A stretch of 64,000 bases of DNA from NCBI GenBank assembly GCA_019636235.1, contig JAHBXW010000001.1, positions 620,001 to 684,000 of the forward strand, given 5' to 3'. Below, in pieces: positions 25,832 through 33,037 of this stretch. The position numbers and the translations under genes were made by a program. Position 1 is the stretch's first letter. Every line of letters begins with the position of its first letter. The stretch comes from Planctomyces sp. GTDB lineage: Bacteria > Planctomycetota > Planctomycetia > Planctomycetales > Planctomycetaceae. The notes under the pieces are model-generated. The model was not told where the DNA came from. It ran no database searches and saw only the letters and a program-made list of their open reading frames with translations.

Positions 25832-25896
25832 TTCTCGACGCATCCCCGGCGGCCGGGATTACCGCTTTCCCGCTTTCCAAGAGGAGATCACACACC

Positions 25897-26181
25897 ATGA
25901 CCAAGTCTTGTTCCTGTCCTGAACCGAGCGACCGTCCAATCACTGCCGGCGACACCGTGCGGCTGAAGTCCGGCGGCCCGGTGATGACCGTCAGTGCGAT
26001 CAAAGACGGCATCGCGACCTGCGTCTGGTTCACCAAAGATCAGTCCAGTGTGGGGCTGAACGCGCTCGCCAGCACGGTCCGCGTCGGCGTCGCCGCGCTG
26101 GTTTTCATGCGGGTTGTGAAGTTCCGGGTCCACGAGCCACCGACCACGGCAAAGCCCGCGTATGACGCACACCGCCTCTAG
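25897..26181 (+). CDS. YodC-like (DUF2158) small protein
   Basis: 94 aa; the ATG at 25897 follows GAGGAG. The segment [35 protein letters not shown] matches the DUF2158/YodC pattern (GD-V-LKSGGP-MTV...C-WF), a small beta-barrel of unknown function found in many phages and islands. The C-terminal third ([20 protein letters not shown]) is extra. It lies 65 bp after the previous gene. Confidence 0.65.
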   Translation: MTKSCSCPEPSDRPITAGDTVRLKSGGPVMTVSAIKDGIATCVWFTKDQSSVGLNALASTVRVGVAALVFMRVVKFRVHEPPTTAKPAYDAHRL

Positions 26182-26229
26182 AACCCGGCGGCGCCGCGGT
26201 CAGGTCTGAGTTGCCACTGATCGCGGCGT

Positions 26230-26280
26230 GGGGGCGGCACGGCGCCGAATGCGTGAGACGTTCGGCCGCCGTGCTCCCCC
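26230..26280. other. Long imperfect stem-loop
   Basis: About 18 base pairs in three blocks: GGGGG/CCCCC, GCACGGCG/CGCCGTGC and CCGAA/TTCGG, with small bulges and an 11-nt loop. There is no T-run on either side. It fills most of the 141-bp gap between the YodC-like gene and the first recombinase-like gene. It might protect an mRNA end or be a small RNA. Confidence 0.5.
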
Positions 26281-26322
26281 GGCTGACACCTCTTCCCCAT
26301 CCGTCAAATCTGGAGATCACCG

Positions 26323-26778
26323 ATGCCCACTCGCACCCCGCTCAAGACCTGGACCGCTGACGACGTGCAACGGTTGCTGAATGCGTGCCAAAAACTCGAC
26401 GGCACGATCGACGGCATCCCCGCCGCCGACTGGTGGGCGGCCTTCACTCAGTTGCTGCTCGAGACCGGGATCCGGGCCAGCGACGCCCTCGCGCTCTCGC
26501 CCGCGAGCCTGAATTTCGATCGTGGCACGGTCCGCGTGCATGTCCGCAAGCTCAGCCGGGACTTCGACCTCGACCTCAGCGAATCTCTGGTCGCCGACTT
26601 TCTGGAGATCATCCTGCATGGGGAACCTCGCGAACGCCTGTTCCCGTGGCGGGAAACACGCGGCCGGCTGGTCACGACGTTCCAGACGCTGTGCCGCGCC
26701 GCGGGCATCGAGGGCGCCGCCTCGCCGTTCGCCACGGCCCGCATGACGCACGTTCAACGCCAGGCCGGAGGGCGATGA
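26323..26778 (+). CDS. Short tyrosine-recombinase-like protein lacking the C-terminal active site
   Basis: 151 aa; the ATG at 26323 follows GGAG. LKTWTADDVQRLLNACQ and QLLLETGIRASDALALSPASLNFDRGTVRVHVRK correspond to the start of a recombinase catalytic domain, including the first Arg (GIRASD). After that the chain becomes short and ends with ATARMTHVQRQ; the H-x-x-R, the second His and the Tyr are missing. The N-terminal core-binding domain is also absent. It could be a decayed gene or a DNA-binding partner of the next gene, which begins 50 bp later. Confidence 0.55.
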   Translation: MPTRTPLKTWTADDVQRLLNACQKLDGTIDGIPAADWWAAFTQLLLETGIRASDALALSPASLNFDRGTVRVHVRKLSRDFDLDLSESLVADFLEIILHGEPRERLFPWRETRGRLVTTFQTLCRAAGIEGAASPFATARMTHVQRQAGGR

Positions 26779-26827
26779 AGCTCCCCGACTCGCACTGATT
26801 CGAGTCCCTTCACTGAAAGGCCAAGCC

Positions 26828-29092
26828 ATGTCTGCGATTCCCCTGCAGACGCTGCTGGAGCTGGTTCACCATGATTTCCGCTCCGCGCATCCGCAGCTTT
26901 CCGATCACGCCGTGCGGAACTTCCACTTCGCGGTTCGCAGTCTGGAGCGCTTCGCCGGCGGCACGCTCGAGCCGGCGAACCTGTCGGAATCGCTGTTCGA
27001 TCGCTGGTACGCCGACGCCCGACGTTCCGGAAGCGAATCGACGGCCCGCGTGCGGCGCACGCTGATCCTCAAGCTCTGGCGCTGGCTGGCTGCGGCTGGG
27101 CATTGTCCGCCGCTTCCCGAGTCCCTGACCGACGTGCCGGACGCCGCCGATCGATACGCCGCGATGGACGCCGCCGCGGAGGGGCTGACGCTGCGGGGGT
27201 TGCTGTGGGAACGCTACGTCCCGGTTCGCCGCAACCTGAAGCCGAAGTCCGCCGAACAGGTCGAGTTCTCGGTCCGGGCGTTGTACCGGTTTCACGATCG
27301 CGCTGTCCGCGTGGACGAGCTGTCCGAACAGACGATCATGCCGTTCATCGCGCACCTTCAGGACACGCGGTCCGGGCACACGGCGCGACGCTCGGCCACG
27401 CATCTGATGATGCTCTGGCGGTTCGCCTGGCGGCGGAAGTTGATTGAGGTCGAGATTCCGCGGGACTACGAGCCGCCGCGGCTGTTGCGGACGATTCCCA
27501 AGGCGTGGACGCTCGACGAACTGGGCCGCATCTTCGAGGAATGCTTGAACCGCCCCGGGATGATCCGGGGCACGGACATCCGGGCGGCTGATTTTTGGCT
27601 GTCGCTGGTCACGTTCGCCTACGAGTCCGGGGCCCGCATCGGCGCCATCCTGGCCGTCCGTCCCGAGGACGTGGACCTGCGGGAATCTCAGGTCGTCCTG
27701 CGGGCGGACGCTGCGAAAACGGGCGTTGAGCAACTCGTGCCGATCAACGATGCGGCGCGCACGGCCATCGGCCGGATTCTCGGTCGCGACGCCGAACGGG
27801 TCTGGCCCTGGCCGGCCGCGGCTCGGCAGCTCTGGGGCGATCATCGAGAAATCCTGCTCGACGCGGGCGTCATTCGAGAGGACGAACAGGGGGTCGGGTT
27901 CCACCGCTACCGGCGGACGTGCGCCACACAGTCGGTCATCGCCGCTGGCTGGGACCATGCCCGCATTGCCCTGGGGCATTCGCAGGAAAGCATGACGCGA
28001 TCGTACGTCGATCTGCGGCAGGTTCCGCGGCCGCGACTGCATCTGCCGATGCCGTCGATCGTTCAGACCGCTGTCCGAAATCAGCCCGCGCTGCAGTTCT
28101 CTCCGCAGCCCGTGGCGCTGATCGGCGAGTCCGGCAAGTCATCGGCGATCGAGGGGGCTGATCCGTCCCGTCGCCTCTGCGGCATCGACCCGGACGAGCC
28201 GGCTGAAGTCTTTGGAGACTGGCAGTTCCGCCGGGGCGGATTCGTCGCCTTCGAAGGCCGGTGGACCCAATTGGAGAAGCGGCACGCGCTCGTCTTGCGG
28301 CTGCTGGTGGAGCGCGGCCCGCGATCATCGATCACAAAGCGGGACATCCTCGCCGTCGCAGGCGAGCCGCCGACCGGCAATCCACATCGGGCGGCAGACG
28401 CGATCATCAACTCGCTGCGGCGATCGCTGCGGCGGCGGTACCCGGAATTCCGCGAGGCGGACCCGATCCGCGTGGCCCGAGGCGGCCCATCGCACGGGAC
28501 GGGCTGGACGCTCAAGATTGATGCCGCGCCGTGCCCGCTGGGTTCGCTGCGGGTCACGGCGGACGGGTTCGAATTCGAGGGGCGGTTCTACCCGGCCGAA
28601 GCGTCGCCGCTCCGGGACGCCGTGGAACACATGCTGGCGGGCGAATTGATCCCCAAGGGCTCCGGACGCCTGGCGACGGCCGTTCGGAACTACCTGCGGC
28701 GCGTTCTGGGGCTCCCGAAGTCCGCCAATCCCATCATCCGGCACGCCGGCATTGGCTGGGGGCTGAGTCTGCCGGGACAGGACCGAGCCGCGCTCGCCTT
28801 CACGCTGACCGACGACGGCGTTCGGATCGGCGGCCGGCTGTTCCGACCCAGCCCCTACGGGCAGCGCGTCCTGGCGGCGTTGCGGGGCGCGGATGCTCCG
28901 ATCGGGCATCGGGAAATCTGCGAAGCGGTCGGGGCGGCGCCCTCCCACAAACGAGCCCGCAAAGCCGTTTCCAGCCTGCGTCGCTGGCTTCGCGGCGTGC
29001 TGTCGCTGTCGTGCGATCCGATTCCCTGCGGCGGCGTGCATGAGGGCGGGACATGGTCGCTTACACTGACCCCGCCCGCCCGGTGCGGTTGA
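26828..29092 (+). CDS. Tyrosine recombinase fused to three tandem winged-helix-like domains
   Basis: 754 aa. Residues ~1-95 and ~120-205 are two SAM-like core-binding domains. Residues ~225-400 are a complete catalytic domain: Arg270 (SGARIGAI), Lys297, His359-x-x-Arg362 (FHRYRR), His384 (LGHSQ) and Tyr393 (RSYVD). Residues ~465-565, ~573-650 and ~657-747 are three similar units. Each opens with a beta pair such as GFVAFEGRWTQLE, GFEFEGRFYPAE or GVRIGGRLFRPS, and continues with helices and a closing strand (GTGWTLKI, GIGWGLSL, GGTWSLTL), as in OmpR-type winged helices. I know no family with this order. It may act in excision, in resolving replicated DNA, or as a regulator. Confidence 0.75.
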   Translation: MSAIPLQTLLELVHHDFRSAHPQLSDHAVRNFHFAVRSLERFAGGTLEPANLSESLFDRWYADARRSGSESTARVRRTLILKLWRWLAAAGHCPPLPESLTDVPDAADRYAAMDAAAEGLTLRGLLWERYVPVRRNLKPKSAEQVEFSVRALYRFHDRAVRVDELSEQTIMPFIAHLQDTRSGHTARRSATHLMMLWRFAWRRKLIEVEIPRDYEPPRLLRTIPKAWTLDELGRIFEECLNRPGMIRGTDIRAADFWLSLVTFAYESGARIGAILAVRPEDVDLRESQVVLRADAAKTGVEQLVPINDAARTAIGRILGRDAERVWPWPAAARQLWGDHREILLDAGVIREDEQGVGFHRYRRTCATQSVIAAGWDHARIALGHSQESMTRSYVDLRQVPRPRLHLPMPSIVQTAVRNQPALQFSPQPVALIGESGKSSAIEGADPSRRLCGIDPDEPAEVFGDWQFRRGGFVAFEGRWTQLEKRHALVLRLLVERGPRSSITKRDILAVAGEPPTGNPHRAADAIINSLRRSLRRRYPEFREADPIRVARGGPSHGTGWTLKIDAAPCPLGSLRVTADGFEFEGRFYPAEASPLRDAVEHMLAGELIPKGSGRLATAVRNYLRRVLGLPKSANPIIRHAGIGWGLSLPGQDRAALAFTLTDDGVRIGGRLFRPSPYGQRVLAALRGADAPIGHREICEAVGAAPSHKRARKAVSSLRRWLRGVLSLSCDPIPCGGVHEGGTWSLTLTPPARCG

Positions 29093-29148
29093 GCCACTAT
29101 GGTCCGGAGGTTCCCGCATCGCGGCCGGCATCATTCATCGGAAGTTCA

Positions 29149-29331
29149 ATGCCGACACTCACGAACCGTGCCGAGAATCAGGCGGACATCCGCGCGGCGG
29201 CGCGTAGACTTCTGGACGAGTTGATTCTCGAATCGCTCACCAGGCCCGGCGTCACGGAGATCCGCATCCGCATCCCGATCAATCACGGGAAGTTCTCCCT
29301 GCCCCGGGGATCCGTCGAGAGAACCGCATGA
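29149..29331 (+). CDS. Small protein upstream of the terminase-like gene
   Basis: 60 aa from the ATG at 29149 (the frame opens earlier, at 29053). Helical start (NRAENQADIRAAARRLLDELILESL), then VTEIRIRIPINHGKF. Its stop overlaps the next ATG (ATGA), so the two are translationally coupled. It may be a partner or dimeric DNA-binding protein. No family recognised. Confidence 0.45.
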   Translation: MPTLTNRAENQADIRAAARRLLDELILESLTRPGVTEIRIRIPINHGKFSLPRGSVERTA

Positions 29332-29813
29332 GCGCCAACCCCGGACGAACACCCGCCGCCGAGATCGAACGCCGCATCGAGCACGTCCTGGAGCTGCTCA
29401 AGATGCAGCTCACCAAGGGCGACATCAAACGACACTGCCGCGAACGTTGGGGCGTCAGCACTCACACCGCTGAGCGATACCTGGCACGCGCGCGAGAGGC
29501 GTTGCTGAAGGACTCGAAACGCGGCCGGGCCGAGCATGTCGCCGACGTGTACGGGCTGCTGCGGTCGATCATCGAATCCCCCAGCGAACCGAGCCGGACG
29601 AAGCTCCGCGCCGCGAACCAGCTCTGCCGGCTGCTGGGCCTGAACTCGCCCAAGGAATTGATCGTCGAACAATCGCTGCGAGCCGAAGTCAGCATCGACC
29701 TGGGCAAGCCGCAGTCGGCCGCGGAACTGAAAGCCGAACTCGATCGCCGCCGCCTGGCCGCAGCCCGGGCCGCGTCTCGGCGATTGCCGGCGCCCGAGCC
29801 GAGTGAGAACTGA
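29328..29813 (+). CDS. Terminase-small-subunit-like HTH protein
   Basis: 161 aa. Residues ~10-60 form an HTH (IERRIEHVLELLKMQLTKGDIKRHCRERWGVSTHTAERYLARARE), followed by a helical middle (VADVYGLLRSIIESPSEPSRTKLRAANQLCRLLGLNSPKELIVEQ) and a basic tail. The HTH, the oligomerisation-type helices and the LLGL-x-x-P segment are the layout of phage small terminases, which choose the DNA to be packaged. No large terminase is in the element. PICIs encode just such a lone small subunit to redirect the helper phage motor. An ordinary HTH regulator is the alternative. It is the last gene before a terminator. Confidence 0.5.
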   Translation: MSANPGRTPAAEIERRIEHVLELLKMQLTKGDIKRHCRERWGVSTHTAERYLARAREALLKDSKRGRAEHVADVYGLLRSIIESPSEPSRTKLRAANQLCRLLGLNSPKELIVEQSLRAEVSIDLGKPQSAAELKAELDRRRLAAARAASRRLPAPEPSEN

Positions 29814-29839
29814 TCTGCGCATCAACCGGCGGAGCCGGG

Positions 29840-29882
29840 AACCGGGGTTGCGGGTTCAGGCGTTACCGCAGCCCCGGTTTTT
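29840..29882 (+). terminator. Rho-independent terminator of the element's plus-strand genes
   Basis: 14-bp arms 29840-29853 (AACCGGGGTTGCGG) and 29866-29879 with one G-T wobble, 12-nt loop, then TTTTT at 29878-29882. It starts 26 bp after the terminase-like gene stop. Confidence 0.85.
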
Positions 29883-29942
29883 CTTTGCGCCGCCAGAACG
29901 TGTCGAGACGTTCAGCAGCTTCGCGGCGTCGGGCTGGGAGGA

Positions 29943-29968
29943 AACCTTCCGCAAATTTGCGGAAGGTT
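29943..29968. repeat. 26-bp perfect palindrome
   Basis: The half AACCTTCCGCAAA (29943-29955) is followed directly by its exact reverse complement. It lies alone in the 480-bp stretch between the last gene and attR. Such a perfect, loop-free palindrome suits a dimeric DNA-binding protein. I see no credible gene in 29883-30293. Confidence 0.8.
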
Positions 29969-30293
29969 GGTCAGTGCGCTCCCCCTGTCTCATATTCGCC
30001 AGCCGCGCCGCGACCAATGCCCGCTGACTCTCAGTCAGGTGGCGCCGCCCGAGGCCCTGGCTTCGCGTCTGACGCGTCCATCACCTGAGCCCGGGTCATT
30101 GCGTACATTGCTCGCGCACGCGAGGGCGTTCTGCAGAGCCCTCTACCACCTTTGCGCCGGAAAACCACAATTCTTCACGCGTTCTCGCGACGCATGCGAC
30201 GCTTGCACCGATTGCGAAAAGCCGCGATACTCCCTGAACAAACTCAGGCAATCGGGCGCGTAACTGGCTTTCATCGGCGGCCTTATGGTGTCT

Positions 30294-30337
30294 TTGACAT
30301 GCATGAGGTCACTGGTTCGAGTCCAGTCGGGCGCATT
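30294..30337 (+). repeat. attR (44-bp direct repeat copy 2, tRNA-Val fragment)
   Basis: Identical to 16924-16967. It holds only the anticodon loop to 3' end of tRNA-Val, so it is not a functional tRNA. Beyond it chromosomal genes resume. Confidence 0.92.
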
Positions 30338-30436
30338 GGACGCGGTTTCGCCGCAGGGTCTGGCCAGCGCCAGCCCGGCGGGCCGGGTCACAGGAGCGGG
30401 CCGGAATTCTCCGGCCAGAACGGAAACAGGCGACGC

Positions 30437-30673
30437 ATGACGCGATCTTCGCTGATGCTTTCACTGGCCGCCGCGTTGCTGTTGGGCACGGCGGCGGGCA
30501 CTTCCGCACAGGCCGGATCCCGCAAGGACGTCCGCCAGTGCTGCGGCAATCCTCCGGCCAATCCCTGCGAGAAGCCGAAGAAGGAGCCCAGCTTCGAGAA
30601 GCAGTTCAAAGAGGTCATCTGCGCTCCGGTCGGGTCGAAGAAGGCCAAGAAGCTCGAAAAGAAGGGGTGCTGA
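30437..30673 (+). CDS. Small secreted Lys/Cys-rich protein
   Basis: 78 aa. The ATG at 30437 gives a clean signal peptide (SLMLSLAAALLLGTAAGTSAQA). The mature part, ~53 residues, has five cysteines (QCCGN, NPCEK, VICAP, KGC) and many lysines (KKPK-like clusters, KKAKKLEKKGC). No family recognised; the Cys pairs suggest disulfides. It is the first chromosomal gene right of attR and lies 51 bp before thrC. Confidence 0.6.
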   Translation: MTRSSLMLSLAAALLLGTAAGTSAQAGSRKDVRQCCGNPPANPCEKPKKEPSFEKQFKEVICAPVGSKKAKKLEKKGC

Positions 30674-30724
30674 GGCGTCCCGCCGCGGACGTCGCGGTCC
30701 CCCGCCCTGCTCCCGGCCAGTGCG

Positions 30725-31981
30725 ATGCCCCTCGCTGAGTCCTGCTTTCCCGAGCGTCCGACGTTCGTCACGCATCTGGAATGCAGCCTGACGGGCGAAC
30801 GCTACGAGGCCGATCGGCCTCACGGCCTTTCCCGCGCCGGCAAACCGCTGCTGGTCCGGTACGATCTCGAACAACTGGGCCGTTCGCTGTCGCCGACCGA
30901 GCTCGCGAGCCGCTCGCCGGACCTCTGGCGCTACCGGGAATTTCTGCCCGTCCGGCGAACGCAAAGCATCGTCAGCCTGGGCGAAGTCGTCACTCCGCTC
31001 ATCGCGGCCCCGGGCCTGCGGACCGGTTCGGGGGATGTGTTCATCAAGGACGAAAGCCGGCTGCCGACTGGGTCGTTCAAGGCCCGCGGGCTGTGCCTGG
31101 CGGTGTCGATGGCGCGGGAATTCGGCCTGCGGCGGCTGGCGCTGCCGACGAATGGCAACGCGGGCGCCGCGATGGCGGCCTATGCCGCGCGGGCCGGCAT
31201 GGAGGCGTTCGTCTTCTGCCCCGAGGACACGCCCGAGGTGAACGTGCGCGAAATCGCCGCCCAGGGCGCGCACGTATGGCGGGTCAACGGCCTGATCACC
31301 GACTGCGGAAAAATCGTCGCCGCCGGTCGCGAAGCCATGAACTGGTTCGATTGCTCGACGCTCAAGGAGCCTTACCGGATCGAGGGCAAGAAGACGATGG
31401 GCCTCGAACTGGCCGAGCAGTTCGGCTGGCGGCTGCCGGACGTGATCTTTTACCCGACGGGCGGCGGAACCGGCCTGATCGGCATGTGGAAGGCGTTCGA
31501 GGAGCTTCAGACGCTGGGCTGGATTTCCGGTCCGCTGCCGCGGATGGTCGCGGTGCAGGCGTCGGGCTGCGCGCCGATCGTCCGGGCCTGGGAATCGGGA
31601 GCCGAGTTCGCGGAACCCTGGCCGAACGCGCACACCGTCGCGTCGGGCATCCGCGTGCCCGCGGCGGTGGGCGACTTCCTGATGCTCCGCGCGCTGCGCA
31701 AGAGCGATGGCTTTGGCATCGCGGTCGACGACGCGGACATTCTCCAGGCCCGGGACGACGTCGCCCGTCGCGAGGGCCTGCTGCTGTGCCCCGAAGGGGC
31801 CGCCACCTATGCGGCCTACCGCGCCGCCTGCCGCGACGGCCGAGTGCGCAGCAGCGACGTCGCGGTGTTGTTCAACTGCGCGAGCGGCCTCAAATACGAA
31901 CTGCCGCCGGCGACGCGCGCCCTCGACCGGACGCAGCCGATCCGGTTCGAGGATCTGCTCCCCGAAACGCGCAATGCCTGA
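30725..31981 (+). CDS. thrC: Threonine synthase
   Basis: PLP enzyme that turns O-phosphohomoserine into threonine. Lys119 in LPTGSFKARG is the PLP lysine. Other signs: ECSLTGERYEADRPHGLSRAG (the degenerate zinc-ribbon-like start of this class), TPLIAAPGL, KDESRLPTGSF, LPTNGNAGAAMAAYAARAG, and the PLP phosphate loop YPTGGGTGLIGMWKAFEEL. At 418 aa it fits the longer bacterial class. PLP relatives such as threonine dehydratase lack the Cys-containing start. It converges on cydB with 15 bp between genes. Confidence 0.9.
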   Translation: MPLAESCFPERPTFVTHLECSLTGERYEADRPHGLSRAGKPLLVRYDLEQLGRSLSPTELASRSPDLWRYREFLPVRRTQSIVSLGEVVTPLIAAPGLRTGSGDVFIKDESRLPTGSFKARGLCLAVSMAREFGLRRLALPTNGNAGAAMAAYAARAGMEAFVFCPEDTPEVNVREIAAQGAHVWRVNGLITDCGKIVAAGREAMNWFDCSTLKEPYRIEGKKTMGLELAEQFGWRLPDVIFYPTGGGTGLIGMWKAFEELQTLGWISGPLPRMVAVQASGCAPIVRAWESGAEFAEPWPNAHTVASGIRVPAAVGDFLMLRALRKSDGFGIAVDDADILQARDDVARREGLLLCPEGAATYAAYRAACRDGRVRSSDVAVLFNCASGLKYELPPATRALDRTQPIRFEDLLPETRNA

Positions 31982-31996
31982 CCAGCCGCCGCCGGT

Positions 31997-33025
31997 TCAT
32001 TCCGCCGGAACCTCATCGGTCTTGAAGATCCGGAACAGGAAGTACAGCGACGGCAGAATGGCCGCCGCCCCAAACGGCAGCGACAGCACCAGGAACCGCA
32101 GCGTCGGCTCCGGCGCCGCAACTTCCGACAGCTCGAAGTCGGGATAGATCAGGTACGGATGCTGCGCCACGCCCCAGCCGAGGATGACAAGGAAGATCTC
32201 TCCCGCGGACAAGATCCGACTCAGCAAATAGCGTCTCGTGAATACCGCCCAGGCTGACGCGGCGAAACAGAACACGCCGGCTACGACGATGCCCAGGCTG
32301 CGCCCGCTCAGCAACTTGTTGAAAAACCAAGGGGCCTCGCGGCGTGAGAGCAGCAGCACCAGGCAGGCCGCGGCCGCGGTGGCCGTCCCTGCGAGAATCG
32401 CCCGCCAGCGAAAATCCTCCCGGAGCGCGCCCTGCGTCTCATTCGTGAGGTACACCGCCGCGAGATAGCCGCATGTCGCCACGGCCAGAAATCCATTCGC
32501 CAGGCAGTAAGGGGACAGCCAGATGTACGGCCGCGTAAGTTCGACCCCGCCCCCGGGCATGTGGCGGATCGCACCTTCTGTCACCACGCCGAATGCCGCC
32601 CCCAATACCGCGGGGGTGATCAGCGACGCCACGCCGAACACCACGCCCCACATGCTGGTCTTCACCGCCGCTTCCGCCTGTCGGCTTTGATACGACCGGA
32701 ACACAAACGCCGCGCCGCGCAGCATGATGCCCAGCAGCGCGAGATGGAACGGCACGAACAGCGCCACCCCCAGCGCGGCGTATCCCGTCGGAAACGCGGT
32801 GAACAGCAACACCACGACGAAGATCAGCCAGACGTGGTTCGCCTCCCAGACCGGCCCCATCGCCTTCTGAATCGCCAGCCGCTGTTCCGTCTTCCGCGAC
32901 CCGGTCGCAAACAGGTCCCACACGCCGCCCCCGAAGTCCGCGCCCCCCAGCAGCGCATAGGCGATCAATCCGACCAGCGCGGCGCCGGCGGACAGGTTGC
33001 TCCACAAGTCGGGCCAGTCGCCCAT
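31997..33025 (-). CDS. cydB: Cytochrome bd ubiquinol oxidase subunit II
   Basis: 342 aa with eight to nine membrane segments. The N-terminus (LIAYALLGGADFGGGVWDLFATG) carries the CydB pattern, followed by KAMGPVWEANHVWLIFVVVLLFTAFP, the most conserved stretch of the family. The subunit binds a quinol-oxidase core with CydA in the inner membrane and reduces oxygen at high affinity. The ATG at 33025 follows GGAGAA. It starts 12 bp after cydA, so they form an operon. Confidence 0.95.
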   Translation of the reverse strand: MGDWPDLWSNLSAGAALVGLIAYALLGGADFGGGVWDLFATGSRKTEQRLAIQKAMGPVWEANHVWLIFVVVLLFTAFPTGYAALGVALFVPFHLALLGIMLRGAAFVFRSYQSRQAEAAVKTSMWGVVFGVASLITPAVLGAAFGVVTEGAIRHMPGGGVELTRPYIWLSPYCLANGFLAVATCGYLAAVYLTNETQGALREDFRWRAILAGTATAAAACLVLLLSRREAPWFFNKLLSGRSLGIVVAGVFCFAASAWAVFTRRYLLSRILSAGEIFLVILGWGVAQHPYLIYPDFELSEVAAPEPTLRFLVLSLPFGAAAILPSLYFLFRIFKTDEVPAE

Positions 33026-33037
33026 CGTTCTCCGCCC

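Larger units (their letters stand above)
16924..30337 (+). mobile_element. Integrated element of ~13.4 kb in tRNA-Val; phage-satellite-like
   Basis: The boundaries are a perfect 44-bp direct repeat (16924-16967 and 30294-30337) that includes the 3' part of tRNA-Val. The first gene inside is a tyrosine integrase. Nearly all genes run on the plus strand: integrase, coiled-coil protein, DUF1580-like HTH, replication ATPase, three orphans, tail-chaperone-like and tape-measure-like genes, RHH repressor (minus), two small genes, two recombinase-like genes, and a small-terminase-like gene ending in a strong terminator. No large terminase, portal, capsid, protease, tail sheath/tube, lysis or conjugation gene is visible. 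Size and order resemble phage-inducible chromosomal islands (int, AlpA-like HTH, replication module, packaging interference). A reduced prophage is the main alternative. Confidence 0.8.

Noticed and set aside
29967-30263. 98-aa gene before attR
   Set aside because: No Shine-Dalgarno, odd composition, overlapping frames equally open, and it crosses the gene-free end of the element.
30294-30337. Second tRNA-Val gene
   Set aside because: Only the anticodon loop to 3' end is present; the acceptor 5' strand and D arm are missing, so it is the att copy.
16924-30337. Integrative and conjugative element
   Set aside because: No relaxase, coupling protein or type IV secretion gene is visible.
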